64,000 bases of DNA from Marivita sp046592965 (GTDB lineage: Bacteria > Pseudomonadota > Alphaproteobacteria > Rhodobacterales > Rhodobacteraceae), in assembly GCF_046592965.1 (NCBI RefSeq), contig NZ_JBISBV010000006.1:186001-250000 (forward strand). The letters are read 5' to 3'. Both the position numbers and the translations under genes were made by a program. Below are positions 1-9,059 of this stretch, piece after piece; position 1 is the first letter of the stretch; the number at the start of each line of letters is the position of its first letter. The notes beneath the pieces are model-generated. The model saw only the letters and a program-made list of their open reading frames with translations. It was not told the origin of the DNA and ran no database searches.

Positions 1-334
1 GGTGATCAGACAGGAACTTGGCCCGATCCGCATCGGTTGTGAGCTGGTAATAGCGCAGACCGGCGTAGGACATGATCCGTCCGGCGACGTTTTCGATCTT
101 TTCGTGCCGGTGGATCGCGTTCAGGAATTCATCCGCGTCCAGCCCTGCAAGCTTCCCCTCGTAATCATTGGCAAAGCTGCGGCACGCCTCTTCCAGCCAA
201 TCAAGATCGCGCTTGAGTTCGGCGGCGTCCTCGGAGGCGTAAAGGTCACTCAGATCCCATTCCGGCAGGTCGCCCAGATCCTTGCTGCCGTTGGAGGCGT
301 TAGCGTCATGGGTCGGTGTGGGCGTGCGCAGCAT
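1..334 (-). CDS. pepF: Oligoendopeptidase F (M3 family), N-terminal fragment
   Basis: The first 111 or so residues of a protein running off the left edge are visible on the minus strand. The conserved PEWDLSDLYAS segment near residue 25, followed by a charged helical region (LDWLEEACRSF, FLNAIHRHEKIENVAGRIMSY), is typical of the N-terminal helical lobe of M3-family oligoendopeptidase F, a cytoplasmic zinc peptidase that degrades short peptides. The HEXXH zinc site is outside the window, so catalysis cannot be checked. The ATG at 334 is preceded by AGGAG seven bases upstream. It lies 93 bp downstream of the DNA ligase gene on the same strand and could be co-transcribed. Confidence 0.88.
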   Translation of the reverse strand, partial: MLRTPTPTHDANASNGSKDLGDLPEWDLSDLYASEDAAELKRDLDWLEEACRSFANDYEGKLAGLDADEFLNAIHRHEKIENVAGRIMSYAGLRYYQLTTDADRAKFLSDH

Positions 335-427
335 GTGGTGTCTCCTGTGATGTGTTGGTGTGAAACCTGTGCCCCAAGGGCCGAAGGTTCAAGGGCAAAG
401 CGTTCAAAGCAGCTAGTGACACCCGGC

Positions 428-2020
428 TTAGCCGTAGGTTTCCAGCAGCGCCTTCAGATCGTCCAGACTGTTGGCCTCCTGCATCGGCTTGTCATGGCGC
501 CAGCGCGACATGCGTGGAAACCGCAATGCAATGCCGGATTTGTGGCGCGGCGAGGCATGAATGCCCTCGAAGGCGATTTCGAAGACATGGTGTGGTGTGA
601 CCTGGCGTACGGGGCCGAACCGTTGCAGCGTGTTCTTGCGCACCCATGCGGTGATCTTGCGGAATTCGGCGTCGGTCAGCCCGGAATAGGCTTTGGTGAA
701 CGGCACCAGATCGTTGCCGTTCCACACCGCGAAGGTGAAGTCGGTGAACAGGTTGGCGCGTCGTCCGCTGCCTTGCTGGGCATAGATCATCACCGCGTCC
801 ACCGTCAGAGGATCGAGCTTCCATTTCCACCAGTCGCCTTTCTTGCGACCGGCAAGATACGGGCTGTCCCTGCGTTTGAGCATCAGCCCCTCGGCGCGGT
901 GATCGCGCGCGCTGGCGCGGATGTCTGCGAGGGCGTCCCATGTGTCGAATGCCAGAGGCGGCGCGGCGCGGATCGGGGCGTCTGGCGGCACGTCGTCAAG
1001 CAGCGCCTCCATTCGCGCGCGGCGATTCTCCAGCGGTAGGGCGCGCAAATCCTGTCCGTCCGCCTCAAGCAGATCATAGGCGATGAGGACCACAGGCGCC
1101 TCGGCCAGGAGCTTTTTCGGCACCGTCTTGCGGCCAATGCGGGCTTGCAGCGTATTGAAGGAATGCGGCTGCGCCCCGTCCCACGCGACAATCTCGCCAT
1201 CGAGGACCGTGCCGTCGGGCAGGAAATCGCGCAGCCGTGCAAATTCGGGAAAGCGGTCCGTCATCAATTCCTCGCCGCGCGACCAGACGTGATGCGCACC
1301 GCGCCGCACGATCAGCTGTCCGCGGATGCCGTCCCATTTCCATTCCGCCTGCCAATCGCCGGTATCACCGAGCGGTTCTGGCCCGTCTTCCAACTGGTAG
1401 GCGAGGTAGAACGGATAGGGGCGGCTTTCGTCAGCCTCTGGGTCGTCGGCCTCGATCAGCGCATGAAAGCTGGTGGTTTCGGGCGTCCAACCGCCCATCA
1501 GGCGATGCGCAAGGCTGGCCTCCTCCTGACCTGTAGCCTTGGCCAAGGCACGTGTCATCAGTTTCTGGCTGACGCCAATGCGAAAACCGCCGGTGATCAG
1601 CTTGTTGAACAAGAAGCGCTCGGTCGCATCAAGCTGGTCCCACGCGTCAAGGATACGGGTCTTTCGCTCGCCGATGTCCTGACCGGCAAGTGCCTTGAGT
1701 TCGGTGATCCAATGGGTCAGCGGCAGATCGCTTTCGCGGCTGGGGGGCGGCAAGGTGAGCGCGATTGTTTCGGCCAGATCGCCGACGATCGGATAGCTTT
1801 CCTCCAGCAGCCACAACGGGATGTTGCCGACCTCGGCCGCCCATTCGCGCAGTTGCGTGGTGGTCACGGCGCGCTTGGGGCGGCGGCCCGAAAAGAGCGC
1901 GATGGTCCAGAGTTTATCCTCGTCACTCGCGGTGGCGAAGAACTCTGCCAGGGCGTTTGTCTTGAGCGTTGTCTTTGTGGTTTGGTCGACGGCGGTGAAG
2001 AGGGCGGCGAAATCTTTCAT
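428..2020 (-). CDS. ATP-dependent DNA ligase (ligase-associated repair cluster type)
   Basis: This 530-aa protein has the ordered motifs of an ATP-dependent DNA ligase. The adenylation motif is EWKWDGIRGQ with the nucleotidyl-accepting Lys at residue 228. DGE follows in VLDGEIVAW, then EGLMLKRRDSPY, then the motif V region WWKWK, and a C-terminal OB-fold region. An N-terminal alpha-helical DNA-binding domain covers about residues 1-200. It seals nicks using ATP and in many proteobacteria is encoded with a metallo-beta-lactamase-fold exonuclease. Here that exonuclease is directly upstream, its TGA overlapping this ATG (ATGA), so translational coupling is likely. A GGAGG precedes the start. The usual further partners, an Lhr-type DEXH helicase and the PdeM phosphoesterase, are not adjacent. 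Confidence 0.93.
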   Translation of the reverse strand: MKDFAALFTAVDQTTKTTLKTNALAEFFATASDEDKLWTIALFSGRRPKRAVTTTQLREWAAEVGNIPLWLLEESYPIVGDLAETIALTLPPPSRESDLPLTHWITELKALAGQDIGERKTRILDAWDQLDATERFLFNKLITGGFRIGVSQKLMTRALAKATGQEEASLAHRLMGGWTPETTSFHALIEADDPEADESRPYPFYLAYQLEDGPEPLGDTGDWQAEWKWDGIRGQLIVRRGAHHVWSRGEELMTDRFPEFARLRDFLPDGTVLDGEIVAWDGAQPHSFNTLQARIGRKTVPKKLLAEAPVVLIAYDLLEADGQDLRALPLENRRARMEALLDDVPPDAPIRAAPPLAFDTWDALADIRASARDHRAEGLMLKRRDSPYLAGRKKGDWWKWKLDPLTVDAVMIYAQQGSGRRANLFTDFTFAVWNGNDLVPFTKAYSGLTDAEFRKITAWVRKNTLQRFGPVRQVTPHHVFEIAFEGIHASPRHKSGIALRFPRMSRWRHDKPMQEANSLDDLKALLETYG

Positions 2021-3033
2021 GCGGCCTCCGTCTCGTCATCCTCGCAACCGAATTCGGTGGGCACCACTTGGGCATTATAGCCTTGCGTGTTCAGCCATCG
2101 CGCGAAGATATCCGTGTAACCATGCGTCGCATATATGTTTTCCGCGCCCGTTGCCTTGATCGCCTGCATCAGCCCCGGCCAATCTGCATGATCGGAGACG
2201 ACAAACCCGCGATCCGCCGCGCGTCGGCGGCGCACACCGCGCAAGCGCATCCAGCCCGATGCAAACGCGGTCGAGGACGCCCCGAACCGTCGTGCCCATT
2301 GCGAGCCGAGCGCCGAAGGCGGCGCGATCACCAGCGCTCCGGGGTGATCTTTCGGGTTGAGGTCTGGCGTGACATGGATCGTGTCGGGCAAGTCATAACC
2401 TTGATTGCGAAGCACCGCGTTGGTGTTCTCGACCGCGCCATGCGTCAGGATCGGGCCGATCTCGGGTGTGACCATCGACAGCAGACGCTGCGCCTTGCCC
2501 AGAGAGTAAGCCCCGAGAATCGAGGTCTTGCCGTCTGCCGCATTGCGCGCCCACCAGGCGTTAAGATCGGTGGCCACATCGGCCTGATCCTCCCATTTGA
2601 AGACCGGCAACCCAAAGGTGCATTCGGTGATGAAGCTGTGGCAGCGGACCGGCTCGAACGGCTCGGATATGCCATCGGGCACAACCTTGTAGTCACCCGA
2701 CGCCACCCAGACCTCGCCCGCCACCTCGACCCTGATCTGGGCAGAGCCGGGCAGGTGGCCCGCCGGGTGAAAGGACACCGAAGCTTCGCCGATTTTACGC
2801 GTCTCGCCGAATTTAACGGTTTCTACAGAAATATCGCCCAGCCTGTGCTTCATCACCGGTGCACAGCCGTCGGTGCACAGGTACCGGCGATGGCCGGGGC
2901 GGGCGTGATCGGCATGGCCGTGGGTGATCAGTGCGCGGTCCACCGGACGCCACGGGTCGATGTAGAAATCGCCGGCGGGGCAGTAGATGCCGCGTTCGGT
3001 AAAGGTCAGGACTGGGTTTGACATAGGGCTCAT
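2017..3033 (-). CDS. Ligase-associated DNA damage response exonuclease (metallo-beta-lactamase fold)
   Basis: This 338-aa protein has the metallo-beta-lactamase metal motif HGHADHA at residues 38-44, then the CPSF/beta-CASP-like arrangement with FHPAGHLPGSAQI and a late VSDHADWPGL motif. This matches the ligase-associated exonuclease family, which is found beside ATP-dependent ligases and is thought to process DNA ends. It overlaps the ligase gene by four bases and is the first gene of a two-gene operon. Two in-frame ATGs (3033 and 3024) are possible starts, giving MSPMSNP or MSNP; homologues could fit either. About 70 bp upstream is a small inverted repeat (TGACA-N5-TGTCA, 3100-3114) of unknown meaning. 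Confidence 0.9.
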   Translation of the reverse strand: MSPMSNPVLTFTERGIYCPAGDFYIDPWRPVDRALITHGHADHARPGHRRYLCTDGCAPVMKHRLGDISVETVKFGETRKIGEASVSFHPAGHLPGSAQIRVEVAGEVWVASGDYKVVPDGISEPFEPVRCHSFITECTFGLPVFKWEDQADVATDLNAWWARNAADGKTSILGAYSLGKAQRLLSMVTPEIGPILTHGAVENTNAVLRNQGYDLPDTIHVTPDLNPKDHPGALVIAPPSALGSQWARRFGASSTAFASGWMRLRGVRRRRAADRGFVVSDHADWPGLMQAIKATGAENIYATHGYTDIFARWLNTQGYNAQVVPTEFGCEDDETEAA

Positions 3034-3139
3034 TGTAGTGCCAACGCCGCGTGCGGCCAGTGGGTTGCCTTGGTGTCCGACCGGCGGCGCGCTTCGGCTT
3101 GACAGTATGTGTCAGACCGGCCCGTTGATCGCGCCCTTG

Positions 3140-4087
3140 TTACGGCGCAAAACTCGAGAACAGCGAGATCGCCGCGCCTTCCACCTGACGGCGGGTGTTG
3201 AGGCTTTCCATCAGAACCTCGTGCTCTGCCCCATCGACCAGCAACAGCTTGCCCCCCGGCCAGTGCATCATGCGTTCGCGAATACGCGCCGTGTCGACGA
3301 TGCGTTCGTTCGACCCGACAAAACACAGCGCCGGGATCGCGGGCGAGGGTTCGCCGGCCAGCGCGTTGCATTCCTTCAGGGCACTGCCGAGCCAGGCCAG
3401 CGACGGTCCGCCAAGACCGAACTGCGGCTCTTCCTCGACCTGATGGCGCATGTAATCATACATATCGCGATCGGTTGTCAGCAGGTTGTCGTCAAACGGT
3501 TCGGCCTTGGGATAGCTCATCAGAGACATCCCGGGCGCGATACGATGCCCCTGGCCCAGCTTTGATGCAGCCCATGTCAGCGACCATGCCGCCGGGCGCA
3601 GATAGCTTGAAATATTGATGCCCCACATCGGGCCGCTGAACATCACCGCCTTGAAATCCGCGCCGTTCAACAGCGCGCGCAATCCAATGCTGCCACCCAT
3701 CGAATGCGCCACCAGATGCCAGGGGCGCGGAAGGTTCTGCTGCTTTGCAAAGGCGCGCACGGCGGCCCAGTCTTTCTGGAAATCCAGAAATTCGTCGACA
3801 TGACCCACCATCGCGTTGTCGATCAGCCGGTCGGCCATGCCCTGACCGCGCCAGTCAATCGCCACGGTGTCAAACCCGGCGCGCACGAAATCCTTGGCGT
3901 TGCGGCCGTATTTCTCGATATATTCGGTGCGCCCCGGAAAAATGAACACCGTGCCCTTGGCACCGCTGGCACCTTTGGCGCACGCGTGCCCCACCCGGAT
4001 GCGCACCCCGTCAGAGGTGTGCAGCCAGAATGCGTCGGTCGGTGGCCCTTCGGCCAGATCGGCGCGAAAGGGGGCCGGTTCGGCCAT
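3140..4087 (-). CDS. Alpha/beta hydrolase (lysophospholipase / monoacylglycerol lipase-like)
   Basis: This 315-aa cytoplasmic alpha/beta hydrolase has the nucleophile elbow AHSMGGS with Ser129, an oxyanion-region motif FIFPGRTEYIEKYGR, and the strand/turn AIDWRGQG typical of the lysophospholipase (PldB/MGLL) group. Candidate triad partners are the Asp in RIVDTARI and the His in GAEHEVLMES near the C terminus. It probably hydrolyses a carboxylic ester of a lipid or small molecule; the substrate is not readable. The gene follows a small SCP2 protein on the same strand, its ATG overlapping the SCP2 stop (TGATG), so the two are translated together and may share a lipid substrate. Confidence 0.87.
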   Translation of the reverse strand: MAEPAPFRADLAEGPPTDAFWLHTSDGVRIRVGHACAKGASGAKGTVFIFPGRTEYIEKYGRNAKDFVRAGFDTVAIDWRGQGMADRLIDNAMVGHVDEFLDFQKDWAAVRAFAKQQNLPRPWHLVAHSMGGSIGLRALLNGADFKAVMFSGPMWGINISSYLRPAAWSLTWAASKLGQGHRIAPGMSLMSYPKAEPFDDNLLTTDRDMYDYMRHQVEEEPQFGLGGPSLAWLGSALKECNALAGEPSPAIPALCFVGSNERIVDTARIRERMMHWPGGKLLLVDGAEHEVLMESLNTRRQVEGAAISLFSSFAP

Positions 4088-4377
4088 CAGGCCAGCGTGG
4101 CCGCCAGCTTCATCGCCAGACCCATGTCGCCGTCGATGGTCATGCGGCCCGACATGAACGCCGTCGTCGGGTTGAGCGAGCCGTCGAAGATTTCGCGGAA
4201 CGTATCGGCGTCGGCGTTGAAGGTCACGTCGGCATCGCCATCGCCCGCGCGTGCACCGGCGTCGTCGACGATCACGCTGCCTTCGCCTTCGATGTTAAAC
4301 AGCGCGGTGCCGTCAATTCCGCCGCCGTCCAGCTTTTCGTTCAGTCCGGTCACGGCCTGTGCCACAACATCGCTCAT
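4087..4377 (-). CDS. SCP2 sterol-binding domain protein
   Basis: This 96-aa protein is a single SCP2 domain. The pattern GTALFNIEGEGSVIVDDAG followed by DADVTFNADADTFREIFDG and TTAFMSGRMTIDGDMGLAMKL is diagnostic of this lipid-binding fold. Such small free-standing SCP2 proteins bind acyl chains or other hydrophobic ligands in the cytoplasm. It has no signal peptide. Its stop overlaps the start of the alpha/beta hydrolase by one base, so the pair may form a carrier/esterase unit (inference). It is divergent from the TPR gene across a 90-bp gap. Confidence 0.88.
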   Translation of the reverse strand: MSDVVAQAVTGLNEKLDGGGIDGTALFNIEGEGSVIVDDAGARAGDGDADVTFNADADTFREIFDGSLNPTTAFMSGRMTIDGDMGLAMKLAATLA

Positions 4378-4467
4378 ACGCTCTTCTCCTTGTGATCGCG
4401 TTCCTGTTCAGGGTGCTGGCATTTGGCCAACGTCACGCTAAACTCAAGATGAGGTATGAGGTTCACG

Positions 4468-5022
4468 ATGCGCAATTACAAATCTGCCGTTGCGGCACTT
4501 CTTTTCGTCACCGGGTTCGCAGCAGCCCCGGTCTTCGCGCAGGACGAGGACGCGCCGTCACTGCTGGACCGCCTCGCACAGGCCGAAGACGACACCACGG
4601 CGGCGCGTCTGGAGCGTCAGGTGCGACGGGAATGGTCGAAATCCGGCTCGCCGACGATGGATTTGCTGCTGAAACGCGGTCAGGATGCAATGGAAACCGG
4701 AGATACGGATGCCGCGCTCCAGCATCTGGGCGCGCTGACCGATCACGCGCCCGACTTTGCCGAGGGCTGGCACGCGTTGGCGCTGGCGTATTACCGTGTC
4801 GAGATGCTGGGACAGGCCGCAGATGCGCTGGAGCGGACACTGGCGCTCAACCCGCAGCATTTCGGAGCGTTGCGCGGGCTGGGCGCGATCCTGGAACAGG
4901 TCGACAAGCCCGAGCTTGCCTATGATGCCTATTCACGGGTACTCACCCTGAGACCGCACGATTCCGACGTGGAAGATGCGTTGGAGCGGTTGGAGCGTCG
5001 GGTGACGGGAACGTCCCTTTAA
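4468..5022 (+). CDS. Exported tetratricopeptide repeat protein
   Basis: This 184-aa protein has a Sec-type signal peptide (MRNYKSAVAALLFVTGFAAAPVFA) followed by TPR units: DAALQHLGALTDHAPDFAEGWHALALAYY, then AADALERTLALNPQHFGALRGLGAIL, then AYDAYSRVLTLRPHDSDVEDAL. It is probably a periplasmic scaffold for protein interactions; no enzymatic function is suggested. I chose the ATG at 4468 because GAGG lies about six bases upstream; an in-frame ATG at 4456 would add four residues. It is upstream of the SUV3-like helicase on the same strand with a 39-bp gap and may be co-transcribed. Confidence 0.85.
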   Translation: MRNYKSAVAALLFVTGFAAAPVFAQDEDAPSLLDRLAQAEDDTTAARLERQVRREWSKSGSPTMDLLLKRGQDAMETGDTDAALQHLGALTDHAPDFAEGWHALALAYYRVEMLGQAADALERTLALNPQHFGALRGLGAILEQVDKPELAYDAYSRVLTLRPHDSDVEDALERLERRVTGTSL

Positions 5023-5061
5023 TGAACCGACGCCCTGATGGGGCGGCACAAGGCAGGTGAC

Positions 5062-8013
5062 ATGGCCGAATACGCGCGGGTCGCGGCCATTCTTGGCCCG
5101 ACCAACACTGGCAAGACCCATTACGCCATCGAACGGATGCTGGGCCATCGCACCGGCATGATCGGCCTGCCGCTGCGCCTTTTGGCGCGCGAGGTCTATG
5201 ACAAGATCGTCTCGGTGCGTGGCCCCTCGGTGGTGGCGCTGGTCACCGGCGAGGAACGCATCGTGCCGCCGCGTGCGACCTATTGGGTCTGCACGGTCGA
5301 GGCGATGCCCGAGGGCATGGGCTGCGATTTCGTCGGTATCGACGAGATCCAGCTTTGCGCCGATCCCGAGCGCGGCCACGTGTTCACCGACCGCCTTCTG
5401 CGCATGCGCGGGCAACGCGAAACGCTGTTCATGGGGTCGGACACGATGCGCGGCCCGATCGCCGGGCTCGTGGATGGTGTCGAGTTTGTCCGCCGCGAGC
5501 GGATGAGCCAGCTCTCCTATACCGGATCGAAAAAGATCAGCCGGTTGCAGCCCCGCACGGCCATCGTCGGTTTCTCGGTGGAAAACGTCTATGCGATTGC
5601 GGAGCTGCTGCGCCGCCAGAAAGGCGGGGCGGCGGTGGTCATGGGCGCGTTGTCGCCACGCACCCGCAACGCGCAGGTCGATCTGTACCAGAACGGCGAG
5701 GTCGATTTCCTTGTGGCGACCGACGCCATCGGCATGGGGTTGAACCTTGATATCAACCATGTCGCGTTTTCTTCGCTGACGAAATTCGACGGTCGGCGGA
5801 TGCGTCCCCTCATGCCGAACGAACTGGCGCAGATCGCCGGACGGGCAGGGCGCGGCATGTCGAACGGCACATTCGGCGTCACCGGAGAGGCCGGGCCGAT
5901 TCCCGACGAGGTGGCCGAGGCGATCTGCAACCATCGCTTCACGCCGCTGAAAAAGCTGAACTGGCGCAGCTCCGATCTGCGCTTCGGCAGCATCGAGACG
6001 CTGATTGCCTCGCTTGAAGTCAGCCCGAATGACGACCGTCTGCTCAAGGCGCGCGAGGCCGACGATCTGCAAGCCCTGAAGGCGCTCAGCGCAGTGGCCG
6101 AGGTGCAGGCGCGTGCCTCTGATCCGAGATCCGTACAGCTTTTGTGGGATGTATGCCGCATTCCGGATTTCCGCGGCATATCTCATGCGGAACATGCTGG
6201 CCTTTTGGACGTTATCTTTTCGCACCTGCACCAACGCGGCGCGATCCCTGACGATTTTCTTGCGCGTCAGGTCAACCGGATCGATAGGACAGATGGCGAC
6301 ATTGACACTTTATCCAAACGACTGGCGTATATCCGCACGTGGACCTATGTCGCGCAGCGCAAAGGCTGGGTGCAGGACGAAAGCCATTGGCGCGACCAGA
6401 CACGCGCTGTAGAAGACAGATTGTCGGACGCGCTGCACGAGCGTTTGACCCAGAGATTTGTTGATCGGCGCACATCCGTGCTTTTGCGCCGGTTGAAACA
6501 GAAGGAGGCCCTTTTGGCCGAAGTGAATGACAAGGGTGAAGTCACCGTCGAAGGCGAATTCGTCGGCAGGCTCGAAGGGTTCCGGTTCCGCCAGGACAAG
6601 GACGCGACCGGACAGGAAGCCAAGACGTTGAAAACAGCGTCCTTGCAGGCGCTCGCGCCGCATTTCCATCTCCGGGCGGATCGGTTCTACAATGCCCCCG
6701 ACACCGAGATGGATTTTACCGAGCAGGGTGGTCTCATGTGGGGCGATCAGGCGATCGGTAAACTGGCGGCGGGTGATGATCCGTTGAAACCGCGCGTCGT
6801 CGCGTTCGTTGATGACGAAGCGGGACCGGATGTTGCGGCCAAGGTGCAGCGCCGCTTGCAGCACTTCATCGACCGCAAGATTGCCGCCCTGTTCGAACCG
6901 CTGATCAACCTTCAGAACGATGAAACGCTGAGCGGGCTTGCGCGTGGATTCGCGTTCCGCATCGGCGAGGCGATGGGCATCTTGCCGCGCTCGGAAGTTG
7001 TCGAGGACGTCAAGGCGCTCGATCAGGATGCGCGCGGGATGCTGCGCAAGCACGGGCTGCGCTTTGGCCAGTTCACCATTTTCATGCCGCTCTTGCTGAA
7101 ACCTGCACCGACTCGGCTGCGGCTGGTGCTGTGGAGCCTGTCCAAGAACCTCGACACGTTCCCCGAAGCGCCACCACCCGGACTTGTCACCGTCCCGAAT
7201 ACGCCGGGCACGCCGCCGGAACATCACACCGTGGCCGGATACCGCGCCGCCGGTGATCGGGCGATCCGCATCGACATGCTGGAACGTCTGGCCGATCTTC
7301 TGCGCGCGCAAGACAGCCGGGGCGGGTTTGAGGCCAACCCCGACATGCTGTCGATCACCGGTCTGACCTTGGAGCAGTTCGCGGACCTGATGCAGGGTCT
7401 TGGCTACAAGGCCGAGCGCGGAGAGCGCGAGAAGGTGCGTGCGGTCGATGCCGTCGTACCGGGTGCGGATGCTGCCACGGCGAGAGAGCAGGACGCGGCC
7501 GAGGATGGCGCGGTGCCGATTTCGGACACTCCGGTCATGGACACCGCACAGGAAGGCGCGCCGGGCACCAACCCCGATCCGGCAACCGCCCCCGAGGCGG
7601 CCGATATTTCCGACGCGGCTGCGGAAATGCCCGCCGACGGGATCGCGCCCGTGGCCGATACGCCGACAGATGCGCCCGAAGAAACTCCCATCCCGGTCAA
7701 TTCCGAAACCGAGATCTCGCCCGGTGCGGTGCCAGACGCGGCCATTGCCGGTCCGGAAACCGAGGTGTTCTACCGCTTCACCTGGCGCGGCACCCGCCCC
7801 GACCGGCAGCCCCGCCGTGATGGCGGTGCAAAACCACGCCGTGACGGGAAGCCGCAGGGCGACCGTCCGCGCGGAAAAGGCAAGCCCAAGGGCAAGCCGG
7901 GTGGGGACAAAGGTGAGAAATCCTTCCAGTCGCGCCCCCCGAAGAAGGAAAAGCAGATTGACCCTGACAATCCATTCGCCGCCGCGCTGATGGGTCTGAA
8001 GGGCAAAGACTGA
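5062..8013 (+). CDS. SUV3-like DEAD/DEXH ATP-dependent RNA helicase
   Basis: This protein of about 983 aa has an N-terminal superfamily 2 helicase core. Walker A is GPTNTGKTHYA at about residues 12-22, motif II is DEIQ in GIDEIQLCADPERGH, then comes the helicase C domain (VATDAIGMGLNLDI) and motif VI QIAGRAGRG. This matches the bacterial relatives of mitochondrial SUV3, an RNA helicase acting with RNA-decay enzymes. The last 190 residues are low-complexity: first Asp/Ala/Pro/Glu-rich, then a strongly basic Arg/Lys/Gly/Pro tail that could bind RNA. The start at 5062 has AGG-rich sequence upstream; an upstream in-frame ATG at 5038 lacks one. It is followed after one base by an S4 RNA-binding protein gene. 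Confidence 0.9.
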   Translation: MAEYARVAAILGPTNTGKTHYAIERMLGHRTGMIGLPLRLLAREVYDKIVSVRGPSVVALVTGEERIVPPRATYWVCTVEAMPEGMGCDFVGIDEIQLCADPERGHVFTDRLLRMRGQRETLFMGSDTMRGPIAGLVDGVEFVRRERMSQLSYTGSKKISRLQPRTAIVGFSVENVYAIAELLRRQKGGAAVVMGALSPRTRNAQVDLYQNGEVDFLVATDAIGMGLNLDINHVAFSSLTKFDGRRMRPLMPNELAQIAGRAGRGMSNGTFGVTGEAGPIPDEVAEAICNHRFTPLKKLNWRSSDLRFGSIETLIASLEVSPNDDRLLKAREADDLQALKALSAVAEVQARASDPRSVQLLWDVCRIPDFRGISHAEHAGLLDVIFSHLHQRGAIPDDFLARQVNRIDRTDGDIDTLSKRLAYIRTWTYVAQRKGWVQDESHWRDQTRAVEDRLSDALHERLTQRFVDRRTSVLLRRLKQKEALLAEVNDKGEVTVEGEFVGRLEGFRFRQDKDATGQEAKTLKTASLQALAPHFHLRADRFYNAPDTEMDFTEQGGLMWGDQAIGKLAAGDDPLKPRVVAFVDDEAGPDVAAKVQRRLQHFIDRKIAALFEPLINLQNDETLSGLARGFAFRIGEAMGILPRSEVVEDVKALDQDARGMLRKHGLRFGQFTIFMPLLLKPAPTRLRLVLWSLSKNLDTFPEAPPPGLVTVPNTPGTPPEHHTVAGYRAAGDRAIRIDMLERLADLLRAQDSRGGFEANPDMLSITGLTLEQFADLMQGLGYKAERGEREKVRAVDAVVPGADAATAREQDAAEDGAVPISDTPVMDTAQEGAPGTNPDPATAPEAADISDAAAEMPADGIAPVADTPTDAPEETPIPVNSETEISPGAVPDAAIAGPETEVFYRFTWRGTRPDRQPRRDGGAKPRRDGKPQGDRPRGKGKPKGKPGGDKGEKSFQSRPPKKEKQIDPDNPFAAALMGLKGKD

Positions 8014-8014
8014 G

Positions 8015-8395
8015 TTGACCGAGCCGACAACGAAGCTGCGCGTGGACAAATGGTTGTGGCACGCGCGGTTCTTCAAGACCCGCAGTCTTGCCGCCAAGAT
8101 CGTGTCGGCCGGCAAACTGCGGGTGAACGGGCAACCGATTTCCAAACCGGCCCATGCGGTGACAGCCGAGGATGTTCTGACCTTTCCACAGGCGCGCGAG
8201 GTGCGGGTGATCAAGGTATTGGCGCTTGGCGAACGGCGCGGTCCGGCCCCCGAAGCGCAGGCGCTCTATGACGATCTGTCGCCGTCCCAAGCGCGCGAGC
8301 CAGAGCCGCACACCCCCCGCTTTGAGGGCAAGGGACGTCCAACCAAGAAAGATCGTCGCGCTTTGCAACAAACCCGCTCGGACATGGTTGAATGA
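8015..8395 (+). CDS. S4-domain RNA-binding protein (Hsp15-like)
   Basis: This 126-aa protein carries an S4 domain at about residues 7-65, with the hallmark LRVDKWLWHARFFKTRSLAAKIV, then KLRVNGQPISKPAHAV. The rest is a charged, basic C-terminal extension ending in KKDRRALQQTRSD. It resembles Hsp15 (HslR), which binds free 50S subunits carrying stalled nascent chains. Translation most likely starts at TTG 8015, directly after the helicase stop, so the two genes are coupled. Pairing an RNA helicase with an S4 protein suggests a joint RNA or ribosome role (inference). Confidence 0.9.
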   Translation: MTEPTTKLRVDKWLWHARFFKTRSLAAKIVSAGKLRVNGQPISKPAHAVTAEDVLTFPQAREVRVIKVLALGERRGPAPEAQALYDDLSPSQAREPEPHTPRFEGKGRPTKKDRRALQQTRSDMVE

Positions 8396-8444
8396 TCCGG
8401 AGCGGTGGACTAGCTAGCCTGCAAAGCACGAACGGACCGCGCCC

Positions 8445-8783
8445 ATGACCTATATCGTCAACGACAACTGCATCGCCTGCAAATACACCGACTGCGTCGA
8501 GGTGTGCCCGGTGGATTGTTTCTACGAGGGCGAAAACATGCTGGTGATCCATCCTGACGAATGTATCGACTGCGGCGTGTGCGAACCCGAATGTCCGGCA
8601 GACGCCATCCGTCCCGACACCGAGCCGGACATGGAGCAATGGGTCGAGTTCAACCGCAAGTATTCAGAGATGTGGCCGGTGATCATCACCAAGAAAGATC
8701 CGTTGCCCGGTGCCGACGAAAAAGATGGCGAGCCCGGAAAACTGGACAAATACTTCTCCGAAGCGCCGGGTGAGGGCGGATAG
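8445..8783 (+). CDS. fdxA: Ferredoxin FdxA (7Fe type)
   Basis: This 112-aa ferredoxin has Cys residues at 9, 12, 17, 21, 25, 40, 43, 46 and 50. They form one CxxC-x4-C-x3-C group and a second CxxCxxCxxxC group, the pattern of [3Fe-4S][4Fe-4S] FdxA proteins. A conserved C-terminal extension (EFNRKYSEMWPVIITKKDPLP) is also typical. It transfers electrons at low potential in the cytoplasm; the partner is unknown. It lies between the S4 protein gene and carD, and a strong intrinsic terminator follows within 12 bases of the stop. Confidence 0.97.
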   Translation: MTYIVNDNCIACKYTDCVEVCPVDCFYEGENMLVIHPDECIDCGVCEPECPADAIRPDTEPDMEQWVEFNRKYSEMWPVIITKKDPLPGADEKDGEPGKLDKYFSEAPGEGG

Positions 8784-8794
8784 CGATTCGCACC

Positions 8795-8820
8795 CCGACC
8801 GGGCGCTGCCGGTCGGTTTT
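8795..8820 (+). terminator. Intrinsic terminator after fdxA
   Basis: A perfect 8-bp stem CCGACCGG / CCGGTCGG around the loop GCGCTG is followed by TTTT. It should end the helicase/S4/fdxA transcript and isolate carD. Confidence 0.85.
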
Positions 8821-8892
8821 TAGCCTAACGCCTTGATCGCGAACGCATTTAACGCGTCAACCACCAGACTACCGCGATCACGCGATTCGTGC

Positions 8893-9059
8893 TATAGTGT
8901 CTTCAGAAATGAGACCTGTGGGATACGCGCCTTGCCAGTGCAGGGTTTGAAGCTGAAACAAGCTTGCTTTGAAACGCGATATGGAAACGAACGGAAGCTG
9001 TGCCTCCGTGCGTTGTTTTTGTCTGTTATCACACGGGTGCACGCCAAGAAAGGTACCGA
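8893..9059 (+). promoter_or_regulatory. Probable carD promoter -10 and long 5' leader
   Basis: A TATAGT at 8893-8898 is the best -10 candidate between fdxA and carD; no good -35 is visible 16-18 bases upstream. If used, it gives a leader of about 155 nt before the carD ATG, richer in A/T than the flanks and with several small inverted repeats. The 276-bp gap holds no convincing ORF. Confidence 0.35.

Noticed and set aside
3100..3114. Inverted repeat TGACA-N5-TGTCA upstream of the exonuclease gene as an operator
   Set aside because: Short 5-bp arms, no second copy and no matching regulator nearby. It does not fit the alphaproteobacterial LexA pattern GTTC-N7-GTTC.
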